In this document: positions 23,952 to 36,264 of the stretch, in pieces
Layout: each line of letters opens with the position of its first letter
Position numbering within the stretch: position 1 is the stretch's first letter
Assembly: GCA_037178855.1 (NCBI GenBank)
Contig: JASJZC010000005.1
Coordinates: 5,580,001 to 5,644,000 of the forward strand
DNA length: 64,000 bases
Reading direction: 5' to 3'
Origin: Oscheius sp. JU75
Taxonomy: Eukaryota; Nematoda; Chromadorea; Rhabditida; Rhabditidae
Notes under the pieces: model-generated
Database searches by the model: none
What the model was told of the DNA's origin: nothing
The model's input: only the letters and a program-made list of their open reading frames with translations
Program-made: the position numbers and the translations under genes

Positions 23952-26900
23952 CTAAATACCCATAACATCGTGCAGAGTGTAAGCCTTGGTCGAGGGCTTG
24001 GACGTCTTGTCGATGACATTCTGCGGTCTTTCCTCGTCCTCCTCCTTCTGGCCGCTCTTCTTCTTTTTGGCAGTCTTCTTCTTGCCCTTCATGTCCTTCT
24101 CTTCGACCACCGTATGATGTCCGAACTTGCTCTTGACACGATGAATACGAAGAACGCCCTGAATGAACTTCTTCCAGTTTTTCAGCGCGCGTTCTTGTCG
24201 CTTCTTGATCTCGCGAGCCTCACGCTCCGCTTCGGCCTTCTTCCACTCGGCCACAAACAGCTTCTCGTCTTCCTCGAGGACACAGGCTCCTTCGATACTA
24301 AAATTCGATTTTTCGATTAGAAATGCGACAAAAACTTACAGAGGAAAGTTGGAGCAGGAGTTGAACTCCCAGCCGATGACAGCCGGAACACATTCTTTGC
24401 CCAATTTTCGAGCAATCTGAGGCAGCCCAGGCAGACGAAGATGGACAGCTCCGATCGGACACATGATCGGCTGGTACAGATAAACGTTTCCGTAGTCGTT
24501 TTTGGGAATCACGCCCTGAAAAACTTTTTTTATGGAAATGAATATGGACATACGTTTGTGCATGACAATGGACGGAAAGGCTCCGTCTGCCAAAAGCCGT
24601 AGACTCCGAGCTCCTTTTCGACCCTTTCCTCCTTCGGAATTCGAGGATCCGTCAGCGCTTTGACCATTTTGTAAGGCTTCTCGCCTTCCTTGATGCTCCG
24701 AGCCAACTTCTCCCATTTTTTCTCGCCAAGAAGCGTATAGACCGTATCTCGGGGGTAGATCTTCTCGTTTTTGATTCCAATTTCTCCGAGGGCCTTCTGC
24801 TTCGAGGCCGGCGGGTAAAGGGCTTGGAACTTGAGCAGATGTCTCTCCAGAACGTATCTGAAGCAAAGATTCAATACAAAAACGATAGAAAAAGTTTACA
24901 GAGGGTGATTCTTGTACTCTCCGATCGTGTTCGGCAGCGGACGATTGATCATCTCAGTTCGGAAGTGAAGATCCTCGAGTTTGGCGCGTTGCTTATTGGC
25001 TCGGACGGCGTCCAAGCTGAAGGTCTGAGTCAGCCACGAGGCGTTTGTACGTCGACGACGGAAATCCGGATGAGGAAAGTCGCTGGCGTAACGGGCCGAA
25101 ACGTCTCGGACACCGCGTTCTTAAAAAGTTTAATATATATAAAAGAGGTCCATAATCCTACTGTCATCGACGGCGAAAATGTAATGAATGGGTTTGTGAG
25201 TCAGTTCCTCGATCTCGTACGGCTTGTCCACGACGCCCTTTTCCGGCTCAATCGAAATCCATCGTTTCTCCTTCGTATTCCAATATTCGACCCAGTAGTC
25301 CGTGTCGGCGAGTTTCTTCTCTCGAGCCTCCTTCCTCTTCTTTCCACGCATCTTCTTCATATCCTCCGCCGTGATTTCCTTCTCAACCTTGATCTTCGGC
25401 GGCTTCTTGATATTCTTCAGCTCCTCCCAACGACGAGGAATCGGACGCGTATTAAGACAAATACGAGCTGTGGCACCGAAGCCGACCAGCAGAGCGAAAA
25501 GGAGCTGAAAAAGGGCGATTTACTAACAAGAATTTCAAGTTTGCTGACCCCGGCTCGTTCCAAGTCCATCTCGTAGCGCTGTTTGCCGGCTAGATAGGCA
25601 AAACGGGCAGTTTCCTTGTAGAGAAACTGGTCGGCTTCGTCGCCACCATCATCTGGAGGCAATTCAGCTGGAGAGAAGGAGACCGAGTACCAGATGGCAA
25701 TCTGGAGAGCCATCTCCTTCGTGAGCGGTTCTCCCTGGAGCTTTTGGAGCCTCTCAGGCAATTGGGTGACCATGAGCATGGGAACTGTTCTCTCGTGAAG
25801 CAGAGCCTTCACCGTGTACTGTAGATGGGCAATGAAGCAGAGAACGTGGGCCTGAATGTATTGATAAAGTACCCGATTTTGAAACAAGGAACCATGTGGG
25901 TGTTCTCGAACTTCTTCCGGATCTCCTTGTTCACCTCCTGACGAAGATAATGAGCCCACCAGTCGTAGCCACTGGCCTCTTCGCCTTCGACAGTAACCTC
26001 AAGCTTGTTTTGGTCTTGTGCATCCACTGGCTCCATTTCCATCCATTCGTCCTCACTTGACGAGCTACCATCTTCTTTCGCCTCCTTTTTCTCTTCCTCC
26101 TCTTCTTCCATCTTCGTCTCCTCGTCTGGATCTCTTCCGCCAGTCATGAGAACTCTCCTGACATAACCTTCGCGATCAGCATTGAATTCGGCTTTGATGC
26201 CGTCCAAAAGACGATAACCCTCATCGATGTCTATTTCCTTAGTGCTCTGACTGGAGATCTGATTGGCAAGGATTCTATAAAATTACTTGTAAGTAGGCAA
26301 GGAAACTGGCATACCTAAATACGAGCATCTTCTGTTCGCCTCTACGCAGTCTTCTTGGCGGAACAACGATATCGCCGCAGACGTTTTTCCCCCCGAGGCT
26401 CTTCTCCCAAGGCTTGATGATTTTGTTCGTAGGGGTTTTCGTGCCATTCGAGCCAGTGCGAGCTGTCCCTGCTCTTTTGTTGGAAACGGATCCACCGCCT
26501 CCACGTCTCGGAGCCTTCTTCTTGTTTGCTCGACGAATCTCTTCTATTTCTTCCTCATCCAGACCATCATCTTCATCTTCCTCCTCACTATCAGACGTTT
26601 CTTCAGTACTCGGCTCGTACTTTCTCTTCCTGGTCGGATTCTTGTTTTTCTTCTTGGCAAACTTCTGAGAATTTTGATTGGGAAAGCACAAAATAGGCGG
26701 AAACCTCTTCTATTTCGTCCTCAGAACTCTCTGCGGAAGAAATATCGGATCCGGATTCAGAATCACTATCGACAGCTACCTTGTACGAAATAGAGGCGCG
26801 AGATTGTCGGCGTGGATCTGAAACTCGATGGCACTTAATGTAAAAGACAAAAACTTACTATTTCGAGAAGCAGGCCTTTGAGCGACAAGAAGAGATTCAT

Positions 26901-27415
26901 TCTCCTTTCTTTTCTCCTCATTATCGCTGGAAGCAGCAAAGGTCTCCAGACTGGAACTGCTGCTCTTCGAGGCAGTATCAAAATCCTTGGCTTTGACAAA
27001 AGGCTCCTTTAATTCCTTGGTCTTGTCTGGTTTCTTTTGGGTCACAGCTGTCTTCTGCTTCTTGGTCGGAATAAAATCGTCCTCACTGCCGGATTCTTCC
27101 TTGACTTCCTTTAAGGTAATCTTCCCCTTCTTGTTTTGCTTAGTCGGGACGAAACCCTTCTCACTGCTTGAAGATTCGGAGAGATCTAGACGTTCTTCTG
27201 TAAGGATCGTTGTGTTTTCGACCCTAAAAGTGCAAAACTGGGAACCAAAATGAGAGACCCTACTTGGAGCTGCTAAGAACACGTTTTCCTCGAACCGGGG
27301 GCGCCTTCTTGTCTTTTGCTGCTTTCTTCTTTGTCTTTCCAGCCTCAATTGTTGGCTCTTCATTGGCTGTGGCGTTAGTTAGCGCTGTGAGTCGCGCTGA
27401 TCGTCGTTTCTCCAT
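23952..27415 (-). CDS. xpc-1: XPC/Rad4 DNA-damage recognition protein
   Basis: Sensor that opens distorted DNA and starts global-genome nucleotide excision repair. It starts MEKRRSARLTALTNAT at 27415 with a long acidic and serine/lysine-rich N-terminal region (about 27360-26300), as in other XPC proteins. The transglutaminase-fold part includes YWVEYWNTKEKRWISIEP, followed by beta-hairpin domains: HPLYVLERHLLKFQALYP, FRPLSCTNGVIPKNDYGNVY, PIMCPIGAVHLRLPGLPQIA and VPAVIGWEFNSCSNFPLIEG. The lysine-rich tail ends at 23952. About ten short introns. It is divergent from BUB-1, with a mobile-element-like insertion in the shared upstream region. The ORF antisense to it near 24824-25576 is a shadow. 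Confidence 0.92.
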
Positions 27416-27479
27416 TGTTCAACCTGAAATTTGCTATGGGGTTGAATAATTTTCAAGTTCAAGAGAGAGAAGTGGGAAC

Positions 27480-27916
27480 CAAGGGTTACAATGTACGTTG
27501 GACGAACACGAACAGAACAGTCGAGTATTTTTTTTGAGATCGAACCGAACATGAAGGATCAATGATACAATGTTCATTCGCCGAACGAGCTGTTCGCGAA
27601 GATGCGAACACGAGCGCAGGTTGAACATCGCTAAAAACTTAGTCCTTTTTAGACATTTTTAACGCTCAAGTGACAATAATGTTTACAAGATTATAGTTCC
27701 TACAATTTGCTCAAACAATGAATACATGAGAAGAAAGACAATGCCGAGTCATAGAATAAGTTTCTGAAAGAACAATTTCGACTGAATTTTGGAAAGTTTT
27801 GTGTTTGTGCGGCCTCCTGAACTATTTGGCCCCGAACACTAAACATTTTCTATTTTTTTGTTCGTCGGGCGAACCGAACACAAGCGTTCGGCCATTTGAG
27901 TGTGCGCCCAACCCTG
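27480..27916. repeat. hAT-like MITE remnant
   Basis: About 440 bases between XPC and BUB-1. The right end, read inward, starts CAGGGTTGGGCGCAC, which resembles hAT-family termini; the left end starts CAAGGGTTACAATG. Both halves are rich in GAACA/CGAAC words in opposite orientation. No clear 8-base target duplication is visible and no transposase remains, so the borders are tentative. Confidence 0.4.
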
Positions 27917-28789
27917 GTATGGATACCGTGAGAAAGCTCCGATCATTATCTTTGACAAAATTTAATGACATAAATAGGAAAAATGAAGTTGCGAAACCTG
28001 CAAGTTCCCGCACTGGCAAATGCGCTCTACCTAGACGCTCAGAGCAACAGCCGATGTTGAGGAACTTTTCCACATACGAAAGTGTCGGAAAGATGTATAA
28101 AGAAATACTTGGACGTAGAGCTTTGAGCAATACGAAGGTCACGAGCACGCATGAGTAAGATACGGTCTTGAGATTCTATATAGCTGTAGAATCTCAAGAC
28201 TTGTGAGCAGGCAGGGTTAAAGTTCTGTTCCTTCTACAACATTCAGAGGTTTTTCAAAGAAACGAGTCTAGAAGCGTGACACAATGCTACATATCTATGG
28301 CCAACGAGTTGTTATAAACGGTGGTGTTCATCAACTGACAGTCTCTCTAACGAGCGTTTATACATACACACAATATGCAAAACCAAATGCAATTTTCACT
28401 ATTAGTTTTTTTTTTTGTTGATTCGGTGGCTAAAGGGCTGTAAACGACGAGAGGTCTCCGTTCTGAATAACGTTTTTTCTCCAGTTTTTGACTGAGTATC
28501 AAATATTCTCACGATGTAGTTTGACTGCGTAAAATTTGAGACAAAATTTCGTTTTTAAATAGTTTTTTTTTCCGCAAGTTTTCTGCACAATTTCTTGATG
28601 ATATTATTCGTTTTCTGCCGAGGAGGAAAAATGAAGTTGCGAAAAAACAAAGCCCCCCCCCCCCGGATTCTTATACAAAAACACTGCAACGTTCCCACGC
28701 TCCACGGGCAACGCGCGAGTTATAGAATTTTCAAAGCGCCCGATTTTTTTTCTTTTTGATTTCTTTTGAAAAAATAGTTTTTAGCGCGA
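27917..28789. promoter_or_regulatory. Upstream region of bub-1
   Basis: No gene seen. It contains a perfect 14-base hairpin with an 8-base loop (28165-28200), a 21-base sequence found twice without change (27976-27996 and 28624-28644), a run of 12 C (28653-28664) and several T runs near the coding start. These are candidates for promoter or 5' untranslated signals, but no known factor site is recognised. No trans-splice acceptor can be assigned with confidence. Confidence 0.35.
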
Positions 28790-31700
28790 ATGATGGCCGA
28801 CCCCTTGGCGGATATTGATCGAGCAATTCAGCAGATCAAGAGTAAAGCCGAGCCGAAGAGGACGGACATGATCGAGCTCTCCAGGTACCTTTTCTTCCCT
28901 CAATTGTTTTTGATGACTCGTTCAGTTTGCTAGAAAACTTTGAGAAGACGAGCAGCAGCATGAAGAAAGGCGCACATATCAAGAATAAGGCCCAGACAGC
29001 TATCGTCCACTTCAACTTGTTCCCGGCTCTACACTCGTGCGAAGAACTGCTTCCATTATACTTTTTTGTGGTAAACTTTTTGATAAATTTGGATCATTTT
29101 GAAGTCACATAATTAACAGGGACATTTTTAGGGCAAGTACAGCGAAACACTTGGACTCCATGGCGTCTTCGACATGCTGGAGAAGAAGGAATACTTCCGC
29201 AACTCGTTAAAATTCCACGTGATGTGGGCAGAGACTCATGCGAAAAAGGGGCATGGACAGCGCTTCCGTGAAATCCTGGAGCTTGCTCAGAAACGTCTGC
29301 AGGAGCCGCAGGACATGATCGAGTCCGAATTCAAGTGAGCTTCTAGCTATAGTGCTAGGTAATCACGACAATCTCAGATCGTTGGCTCAGCAGTATCTTC
29401 CCAACTCTAACATCTTTCCGGACGTGACTTCGAAAAAGAAGGACCGTCGGCGCTCCCACCTAGATGTATTGCAGAAGCTTGCTGATCGTTTTAAAACGGC
29501 CAAAAGAGTGACTTCAGAGAAAAGTAGGTATTTTCATACTTCGCCAATGAATCAATATGTAGACGTGAAAATCATGCTGAAGCACGAATTTGTGGACAAG
29601 ATCGGCTACATCCCGGTATCGCCCGAAGAATATGTCTGGGTGCAGTGGCTGGACGACCAGGGACAACAGGCGGATGAAGATGATATGGATGTTTCCATGC
29701 AGGATGCTACCTTACAAGTATATATCATCATCTTCATAGAACTTGTTGTTTTCCAGCCTTCTCCCAAAGTCGTTGAGCCCGTGCACACTCCACTCATGCC
29801 CAAGATCCCAGATTACATTGTAGACGAGCCGAAACTGGAACCTGTACTGGAAATTAGCGAGCCAGAAATTTCGATGGAGAAGAGGCGGCGTATCTTCTCC
29901 CCCGAGCAGCCTACGAGAACCAGTCGTTTCCCTAATCCGCCCACTCGTAGGTGCTCTTCAGACTGTCATATGACAACTGTTTTAGATATGGCTGAATCGC
30001 CTGTTTCCTTCCGCGAGAAGGAGTACCAGAAGGCGGCTGCCGTGTTCTCGGATACAGTCAATCTAGGTCCTGCACCCTCGAAAGATATCACTATTCCTGT
30101 CATTTCTCAGCCAGTTGAGACTTTTGAGGTAGCTCTATCCGTTTTTTTGTTTCCGAATTCCTCATTTTAGGTCTACGAGGATGCGGAATCTGTTGCTGTT
30201 CCAGCTGTTCAACCGTCGTGTGAACGTCGCCCTCTCAGTCAACTGAATATCGTGGACCGGATGGATGAGTCTCCTGTCCTAGAAACCAAGGATACGGCGA
30301 AGATTCCCGATCCATTCGGCCTCGATTTGAGCGACGTGGAAAATGACGACGGCGGATCCCCGTACAACTGTCAGTCGATATCTTTTTACTGTTGTTCTAA
30401 CAATCAGTTTAGTCGAAGACGATCCTACTCTGGCAGGACAGCGATACGGGCTCACTGGTGACGCCAAGCCGACTGCGGGAATCGTAACATCCACACCGGC
30501 TCCAGGCCTGATGGGATTCGGCCAGAACATCACACCGGACGATTTCTTCTCGGTTCCCATTGAGGAAAACTTCGGCTTCATAAAAGTATAATCTGCTCTC
30601 CAAGTACGGAAGAAGATTTCAGAAACGACAAAGTCTTGCTCCGAAAACTGACTTCCGTGCTTCTGCTCAACGATCTTCCGTCACGCCGCCCCAGAAGGAA
30701 ACAACGATCAGTTCAGCCATGGCTCAAATGACGGTCAAGTCTCCAGTCGGGGTAGAAGAAGAGGAGAACATCCTGGAAAGAACTGGTATCAACAAGCCGC
30801 GCGAGAGCATCAGCACGCAGAGCATCAACCCGTGGGACAGCTCTGTTCGGGAGAAGATCATGAAGCGCTCGAAGACGCCTCTGGTTCAACACGATTTCCA
30901 GGTTCGACTGTCATTGCATTCAGGGCTTTACACAAGCAACTTTTCAGTATGCCTCGCCAAAAATCTCCCGCAACAAGGATCTCACCGTTGGCGGAATGAA
31001 GTTTCACGTCATTGATCTCGTCGGAGAGGGTGGCTTTGCCAAAGTGTTCAAGTGCGTCGATGAGGAGTCGCAGAAGACGGTCGCCTTGAAGTACGAGGTG
31101 CCATCTTGTTCCTGGGAAGTCTACATCTGCGATCAGCTCCGTTCTCGTCTCCAACAAACTGTCACTCCGTCGGCTAGACGCTCGATTAACTGCGTGATGG
31201 AGATCACAGACGCTTTCATCTTTAAAAATTCCTCCATTCTTATCAACGAGTTTCTTCGTTATGGAACCCTACTAGTGCGTTTTCGTCCGAACTTTTAATC
31301 ATTTGTCTTATCAGGATTTGAGCAACAAACTGCACGGAGGAGCTCATTCTCAGTTGATTCTGCTTTTATCCATCCAGATTGCCACAATTATTCGCGATGT
31401 CCAAGCCTGTCAGATAATTCACGGCGATGTCAAGCCAGACAACATTATGATCCTTCGTGGGTCAGTTTTTCTCGTTTTCACGACTCTTGAGTTTTTTTCT
31501 AGAATCGACGAGAATTGGGACATCGAAGAGCTGTTGACGACGCCTTTGCTTAAGTTCATCGACTGGGGAAGAGCCATCGATATGGCTGCCTTCGAAAAAA
31601 CTACCAGTTTCAAAGGCCGTGCAGGAACAGCCAACTTTGACTGCCCTGAAATGATGATTCGTGGGAGTTTTTTTTCGTCAATCCACCCTTTTTCAGACCG

Positions 31701-32056
31701 ATAAGCCGTGGAACTATCAAACAGATTTCTTCGGATTCGTGGCCACAATGCACGTCTTCATTTTCGGAAAATACTGTAAGCTGCTGACTGTCGGCCGCAA
31801 TACCATGGACTGTTCTCTCAAAAGGTAAACTGAATCATGTTTATAGCCCAAAGGAACGGTTTTCAGACGCTTGGCCTGCCGAGATGTGATGACGAACATC
31901 TTTGATCGCCTCCTCAACATTCCCTCTTGTCAAGAACTGCCCGATTGGAACGAGATCATCGCAGAGATGATTAGTATCTTCCGTCAAGAATTCAGTGCTG
32001 TCGAGTGGAGAGCCACAGCTCGGACTTTCAACCAATCTCTTCCTGATGACAAGTGA
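28790..32056 (+). CDS. bub-1: BUB-1 spindle-checkpoint kinase
   Basis: Kinetochore kinase that monitors chromosome attachment and marks centromeric histone H2A. Starts MMADPLADIDRAIQQIKSK (28790). The TPR-like Bub1 N-terminal domain includes GKYSETLGLHGVFDMLEKK and VMWAETHAKKGHGQRFREIL. A long disordered middle follows (about 29400-30950). The kinase domain opens with GEGGFAKVFKC and VALKYEV, has IIHGDVKPDNIMI (HGD in place of HRD, typical of Bub1), LKFIDWGRAIDM where DFG is usual, and ends with TDKPWNYQTDFFGF and LNIPSCQELPDWNEII. Stop at 32054-32056. About 15 short introns. It is divergent from XPC. Confidence 0.9.
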
Positions 32057-32226
32057 CTTTTTGCCCGTTCCTCTTTAGACATGTACAATAAATATTTCAA
32101 CCTCTCTTTGTCAATTAGACAGGCGATTGTTGTTAGGATGTTCCACGCTGTATCGGCGATTATGGTTTGACAGGAAACTTTGGGGGAGTCAGGAAAAAAG
32201 TGAAGGAGTCGGACAAGTAATACACC

Positions 32227-32523
32227 GAAGTGTGCCAAAGAAGAATGCTAGGAATCACTACTCTTGACAAATGGCAGAATGAGAGGATAAAGCAAGAACA
32301 AGTTTGGTGGACTGGAGAAAGAGGATACTCTGTCTCATGATGACGGGCGGAAAAGATAATGCAGATGAGCGAGAACATCGGATCAGAACTATTACTGTAT
32401 GGACTCCACTTGGCAAAAGGTCTAGAGGCGGGAGACCTCGAAGATGGGAAGACGACACTCGAGAGTTAGCGGGCACTGACTGGTAGCACCGAATTGCCGA
32501 AGAGTGGTGTACTTTGAGTTCTA
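32227..32523 (+). mobile_element. Non-LTR retrotransposon 3' fragment (broken)
   Basis: The remains of the C-terminal end of a reverse-transcriptase polyprotein: QRRMLGITTLDKWQNERIKQ in one frame, then WTPLGKRSRGGRPRRWEDD and TRELAGTDW in another, then HRIAEEWCTL after a stop. This order (RRMLGI, NE+I, GKRSRG-P-RW-DD, AG-W-RIA) is typical of the tail of RTE/Jockey-like elements common in invertebrates. One frameshift and at least two stops show it is dead. It lies between BUB-1 and AMSH; no reverse-transcriptase core is present. Confidence 0.7.
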
Positions 32524-32721
32524 CGCTAATCGCATAGACTTGAAGAACATAATAAATCAAGTCTGTGGATCTGTCACTCGGGTCGAAAAAGTTCATACAA
32601 ATTTTACATAATGGTAAAAGAAATGACGACAAAATTTGCGACAAGAGAAATCACAGAATGGCGAGACAATACTCGTAAAGAGCCAGGGGGTAAAAAAAAG
32701 AGATCACTTGTAAATAGAGAA

Positions 32722-34612
32722 TTAGATCTTAGTGCGTAAATCGACCATGGTTGTGGCGAGTTTCTCCGAGTAGCGAGCATGAGGAGCCTCAGTGAAAATG
32801 GGATCGTTCATGGCGCTGTGAGGATGGAACCCACTTAACTTGCATCCGCCGATGATCTTCATTCCTTCCGGCGTGATCACATAAGTCCCGATCCTAGGTT
32901 TACTGACTCGAAAAAGAGGAAAAACGGGACCAACTCATTGAAAGAGGGAGCACAGACGATGGCTACAGCGTCCTCCACAGCAGTTTGGTAGGCATGATGG
33001 GTGTGCAGATCGACGGAAGAGAGAAAAGCCGTCTGGGAGGGATGAGTGTGAATCCAGCCGAAGGTCAGCAGTTCCAAGCGACTCTGAGCCTCGAAGAGCT
33101 GAAAATGGGACTCGCATTAGGGAGGCAAATACCGACTATAAGCTCAGTTTTCAAAATAAGTCTGCTGCCTCTTTAGAAACATTCATTCTATTAAGTCGCC
33201 TGTACTTGGCTTTTTTTAAAGTTCGTGCATTGCTAAAGCGCGCGCTTATAGCCCGAACAATCTGAGCTCGACCCAGCTCGGTGGCCTAACGCAAAACTTC
33301 GGTTTAGGAGTGGCACAGACGCTCTGTTGCCCGGATTATACTGGTTTTCTGGTCTTAAAAATTTACTTTTCAGCCTGCTTAGATATTCCAAAACGTTGTA
33401 TAACATAGATTCAGACTGAGAGGTGCTGTAAAGCGCTGATTCTATCATTCCTGGCAGCCCATATATCTGGAACCAAGCCGAACTCACATCTTCCTCTCCC
33501 TCAGAGTAGCACGAATTCGGAGTTCCGTGTTGACGTGGAAGAATGACGTGAGTGATGATGAGCTTCGACTTGTAGCGGACACCGCAGAGAATTCCACACG
33601 TCTCGACGTTGTTGGCTGTAGCCGGCTGTGCCGCTGCCAGGAACCTGAACACACGTATTTCTGTCAAGAAGAAGACCATAAGAGCCAACTTTTGAGCAAT
33701 GTCGCCGGCAATGATGACCTTGGCGTCGACTTCTGCAGCCATCTGATCGAACACGTCCTCGAAAACCTTTTGATCTTGTGGAGTCAGAGCAATGTTGAGC
33801 TGACCGAAGGAGATGGCATCCGTCGTGAATCCGGGGTTCTCGATGCGGGCCTGGTTGCGCTTCTGGATCATCAGAGCCGCTCGGACATTTTCCTCGCGAA
33901 CGCGTTTTTCCTGCTCCAGCTTGGCTATTAGCTCCTTCTTCGCAGCCTAAAATTGACTTTTCACACCGAAATGAACGATAGGACAACCTCGGCATCCTCT
34001 TCCTTTTGAATACGAGCCAGCTCGGCAAGGAACTCCTTCTCGTAGAGATCCTCCAGGTAGCGACGAAGATCCTGAGCCGTTCCGATAGCATAGCGAGCCT
34101 TGTTGATCACATCTGTTTTGTAGGGACTGCTCCAGTCGTTCCAGTTCTTGTGTTTGGGAAGAAGAGACACAGCCAGGCTGAATTGGATAGTGCTCGAGAA
34201 AAAAGTAGCATACTTGGAGTATCTGAGCAGCAGAATGAAGGCCTTCTCGTACTGCTTGTCCCTCAAATACGTCTGAGCCACGTCGTACATCTGGATCATC
34301 GTCTTGCAGTATCTGGAAATGGGATATCATACATGGAGAAGCTACTTTTGGACAAGATCTTTCTCCCGAATGGGCCATTCCAGTAACTCGTTAGACTAAA
34401 CGCTGTAGAAAAACTGATGTTAAACGGAATGTGTCTGCAAAGAAGGCAGTTAGAACCAGAAAAATGTACGGAACTCAGTATAAGTATGGCTACCTGTCGA
34501 TGGGAACCGTGTCCAAGACCTTCGGGTTGTTGCCCTCGTCCAGAAGCCTCTTCATTCGTGCTCTCGAAGCACACGGCGGCGACTTGGGACTAGTCGAAGA
34601 CGAAGTGGCCAT
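32722..34612 (-). CDS. AMSH/STAMBP-type JAMM deubiquitinase
   Basis: Zinc protease that removes K63-linked ubiquitin chains from cargo at endosomes with the ESCRT/STAM machinery. Starts [20 protein letters not shown] (34612). The N-terminal USP8-dimerisation/MIT-like helical part includes [20 protein letters not shown] and LLPKHKNW; a coiled-coil follows ([20 protein letters not shown]). The MPN domain includes [10 protein letters not shown] and [11 protein letters not shown], with the JAMM signature [20 protein letters not shown] giving H, H, S and D in the right spacing. It ends MVDLRTKI at 32722, matching the VTDLR end of human AMSH. A 350-base intron (about 33130-33480) interrupts the catalytic region. 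It is last in a tight minus-strand run and may be translated from a shared precursor RNA. Confidence 0.9.
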
Positions 34613-34773
34613 GGTATGCTCACCTTCCATCTATGAATAGTTAAAAAGTAATGAACAAATAAGGAGAAATGATGATGGACTGAAAACCCTTTCAAAATAT
34701 GACATCAAACAACTACACGAAACTTTATTTGTGAGCATCGTAAAACCCGAAAATTTGATGAAATAAGCTGTTT

Positions 34774-35712
34774 CTATTCTCTGTACACTCTCTCCCAAGT
34801 GCAACGGAAATCCGTCTCGCCTTCCTCAATCCGCCGCCAGAACTTTTCTCTCAAGTCGAGAAGCCATTCGCTCCAGAGCTCTTCGAGATCCGGCTTTTGA
34901 ATTTCGGCTACAACTGCCTCTGTCCCACTCCCATAGGCCAAAACAATCCGGCCTCTGGTGATAATAGGAAGATGTCTGTAGCTCGGATCGCTGTTGAAGG
35001 CTCCTACGTAAGCGGATATCTAATTTTCAGACATTCGAAGAAAAACTAGCTAAAAATGCCTGTGTGGGGTAGCCATACAATCCCTTCAGGCCGCCACCTT
35101 TTCCATAGTTCACGCTGACAGCCGATCGCTCCTCGGCCGTCTTCCAGTCGATCATACACGGGCCGTCGGGCAGCTGAAGAACAGCGTCAAAACGGCCGGT
35201 ATACTGTAGCTCGGGGTGGGTTACGGTGCCTTCTTGGAGACAATCGACCATTCTAAGGGTGGACAGATAGGGATAGATGGACTGAACAAAGCCGTGTACT
35301 TTCTCGTCTGCGTAACTGAAATATCAACTTTTAGAAAGAATAATACAGGAAGATACCTCAAAAGCTCGTCCTGGCTCATCACTTTGCCCATCTTGTGCTG
35401 CCCCAGAAAGTCTTCGATTACTTTGTGGAGACTTCGGCCAAGACCGGCCCGCTGTTGCATCCATTTTCGGAAGCCCTGGGCTCCGAGTACCTCAATTTTG
35501 GCTTTCTGCCAGCGAAGAAGCGCCGTTTTGTCGCCGATACAACCGTCCAGCATGGAATAGGTGGGCATCAGCTTTCGCTGCTCCTTAGGGATATGAGTTT
35601 CGGACCGTGACCAAATCGATGATTGGAAAGCGGTATCGATGGGTCCTTTGGCAAGGATGTTCCTGTTGCTAGGGAGGTATTGGGTACCGAATGTTACATT
35701 TCTAATGGACAT
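34774..35712 (-). CDS. MGME1-like mitochondrial DNA exonuclease
   Basis: Single-strand DNA exonuclease of the PD-(D/E)XK fold that trims flaps and degrades linear mitochondrial DNA. I take the start at MSIRNVTFGTQYLPSNRN (35712), just after an apparent intron acceptor. RWQKAKIEVLGAQGFRKWMQ and GRSLHKVIEDFL match the MGME1 helical part; YTGRFDAVLQLPDGPCMIDW followed by KTAEE gives the catalytic D and D-x-K, and YGYPTQAFLASF follows. The tail near 34780-35030 contains RGRIVLAYGSGTEAVV-like and WEKFWRRIEE-like segments, ending RCTWERVYRE. About 290 residues, a little shorter than the human enzyme. The gap to AMSH (162 bases) and to ATG12 (160 bases) suggests operon membership. Confidence 0.82.
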
Positions 35713-35872
35713 CAACTGAAAACACATTGCATGGAAATAAGACAAAAGTTACCTGATAGAAAAGGAGAAACCATGAAGAGAAGTTGATATAAGATGAAGA
35801 ATATGATTTATCGCATAATACAAGAACACCCGGGTCGTATGTGTAGAAGAATAACAAAATAGAAATCACAGA

Positions 35873-36169
35873 TCAGCCCCAAGCGGGAGTAACACTGTAG
35901 TGGAACACGAGTTCTTTCTCACCATCGCCAGTGCCGTAGCATTCGCGGAGAATCTCAAGCGTGTGGTCGGGAGAGGGTGCAAAGGTTTGAGAGATGTAAA
36001 GGAAGAGCGACTGATCTGACTGCAGATTCATCATTCTACTGAGGGTTTTAGTAAGCTTGGCTACGGTATTGGATTTGTCGAGAGCGAACTTCTTCTGCTT
36101 CAGCTGCGGCGCATCAGCAACTGGATGAAGAAAAATGGTGACTTTGTCGGCTGTGGCTTTGTCCGTCAT
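35873..36169 (-). CDS. ATG12 ubiquitin-like autophagy modifier
   Basis: Single exon of 98 codons. ATG12 is conjugated through its C-terminal glycine to ATG5 and helps lipidate LC3 proteins on forming autophagosomes. The chain starts MTDKATADKVTIFLHPVADA, keeps the ubiquitin-fold core (DKSNTVAKLTKTLSRMMN, SLFLYISQTFAPSPDHTL) and ends LVFHYSVTPAWG, with the final glycine exposed as in other ATG12 proteins. There is no long N-terminal extension, as in other short invertebrate forms. It lies 96 bases downstream of the serine palmitoyltransferase small subunit on the same strand. Confidence 0.9.
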   Translation of the reverse strand: MTDKATADKVTIFLHPVADAPQLKQKKFALDKSNTVAKLTKTLSRMMNLQSDQSLFLYISQTFAPSPDHTLEILRECYGTGDGEKELVFHYSVTPAWG

Positions 36170-36264
36170 CTGCAAAGAACGGGTGAATCATGCTCACGAC
36201 TGATAAAAAACTGACTGGGAACAACCTTTGACCAGAGTCAGAAACAAAATTACGTCAAATTACC

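Noticed and set aside
24824-25576. A 250-codon open frame on the plus strand
   Set aside because: It lies wholly antisense to the XPC exons, whose minus-strand protein matches the family strongly; it has no family similarity of its own.
33130-33480. Possible tRNA or SINE in an AMSH intron (GAGCTCGACCCAGCTC region)
   Set aside because: Only a small GC palindrome is present; neither promoter box fits well.
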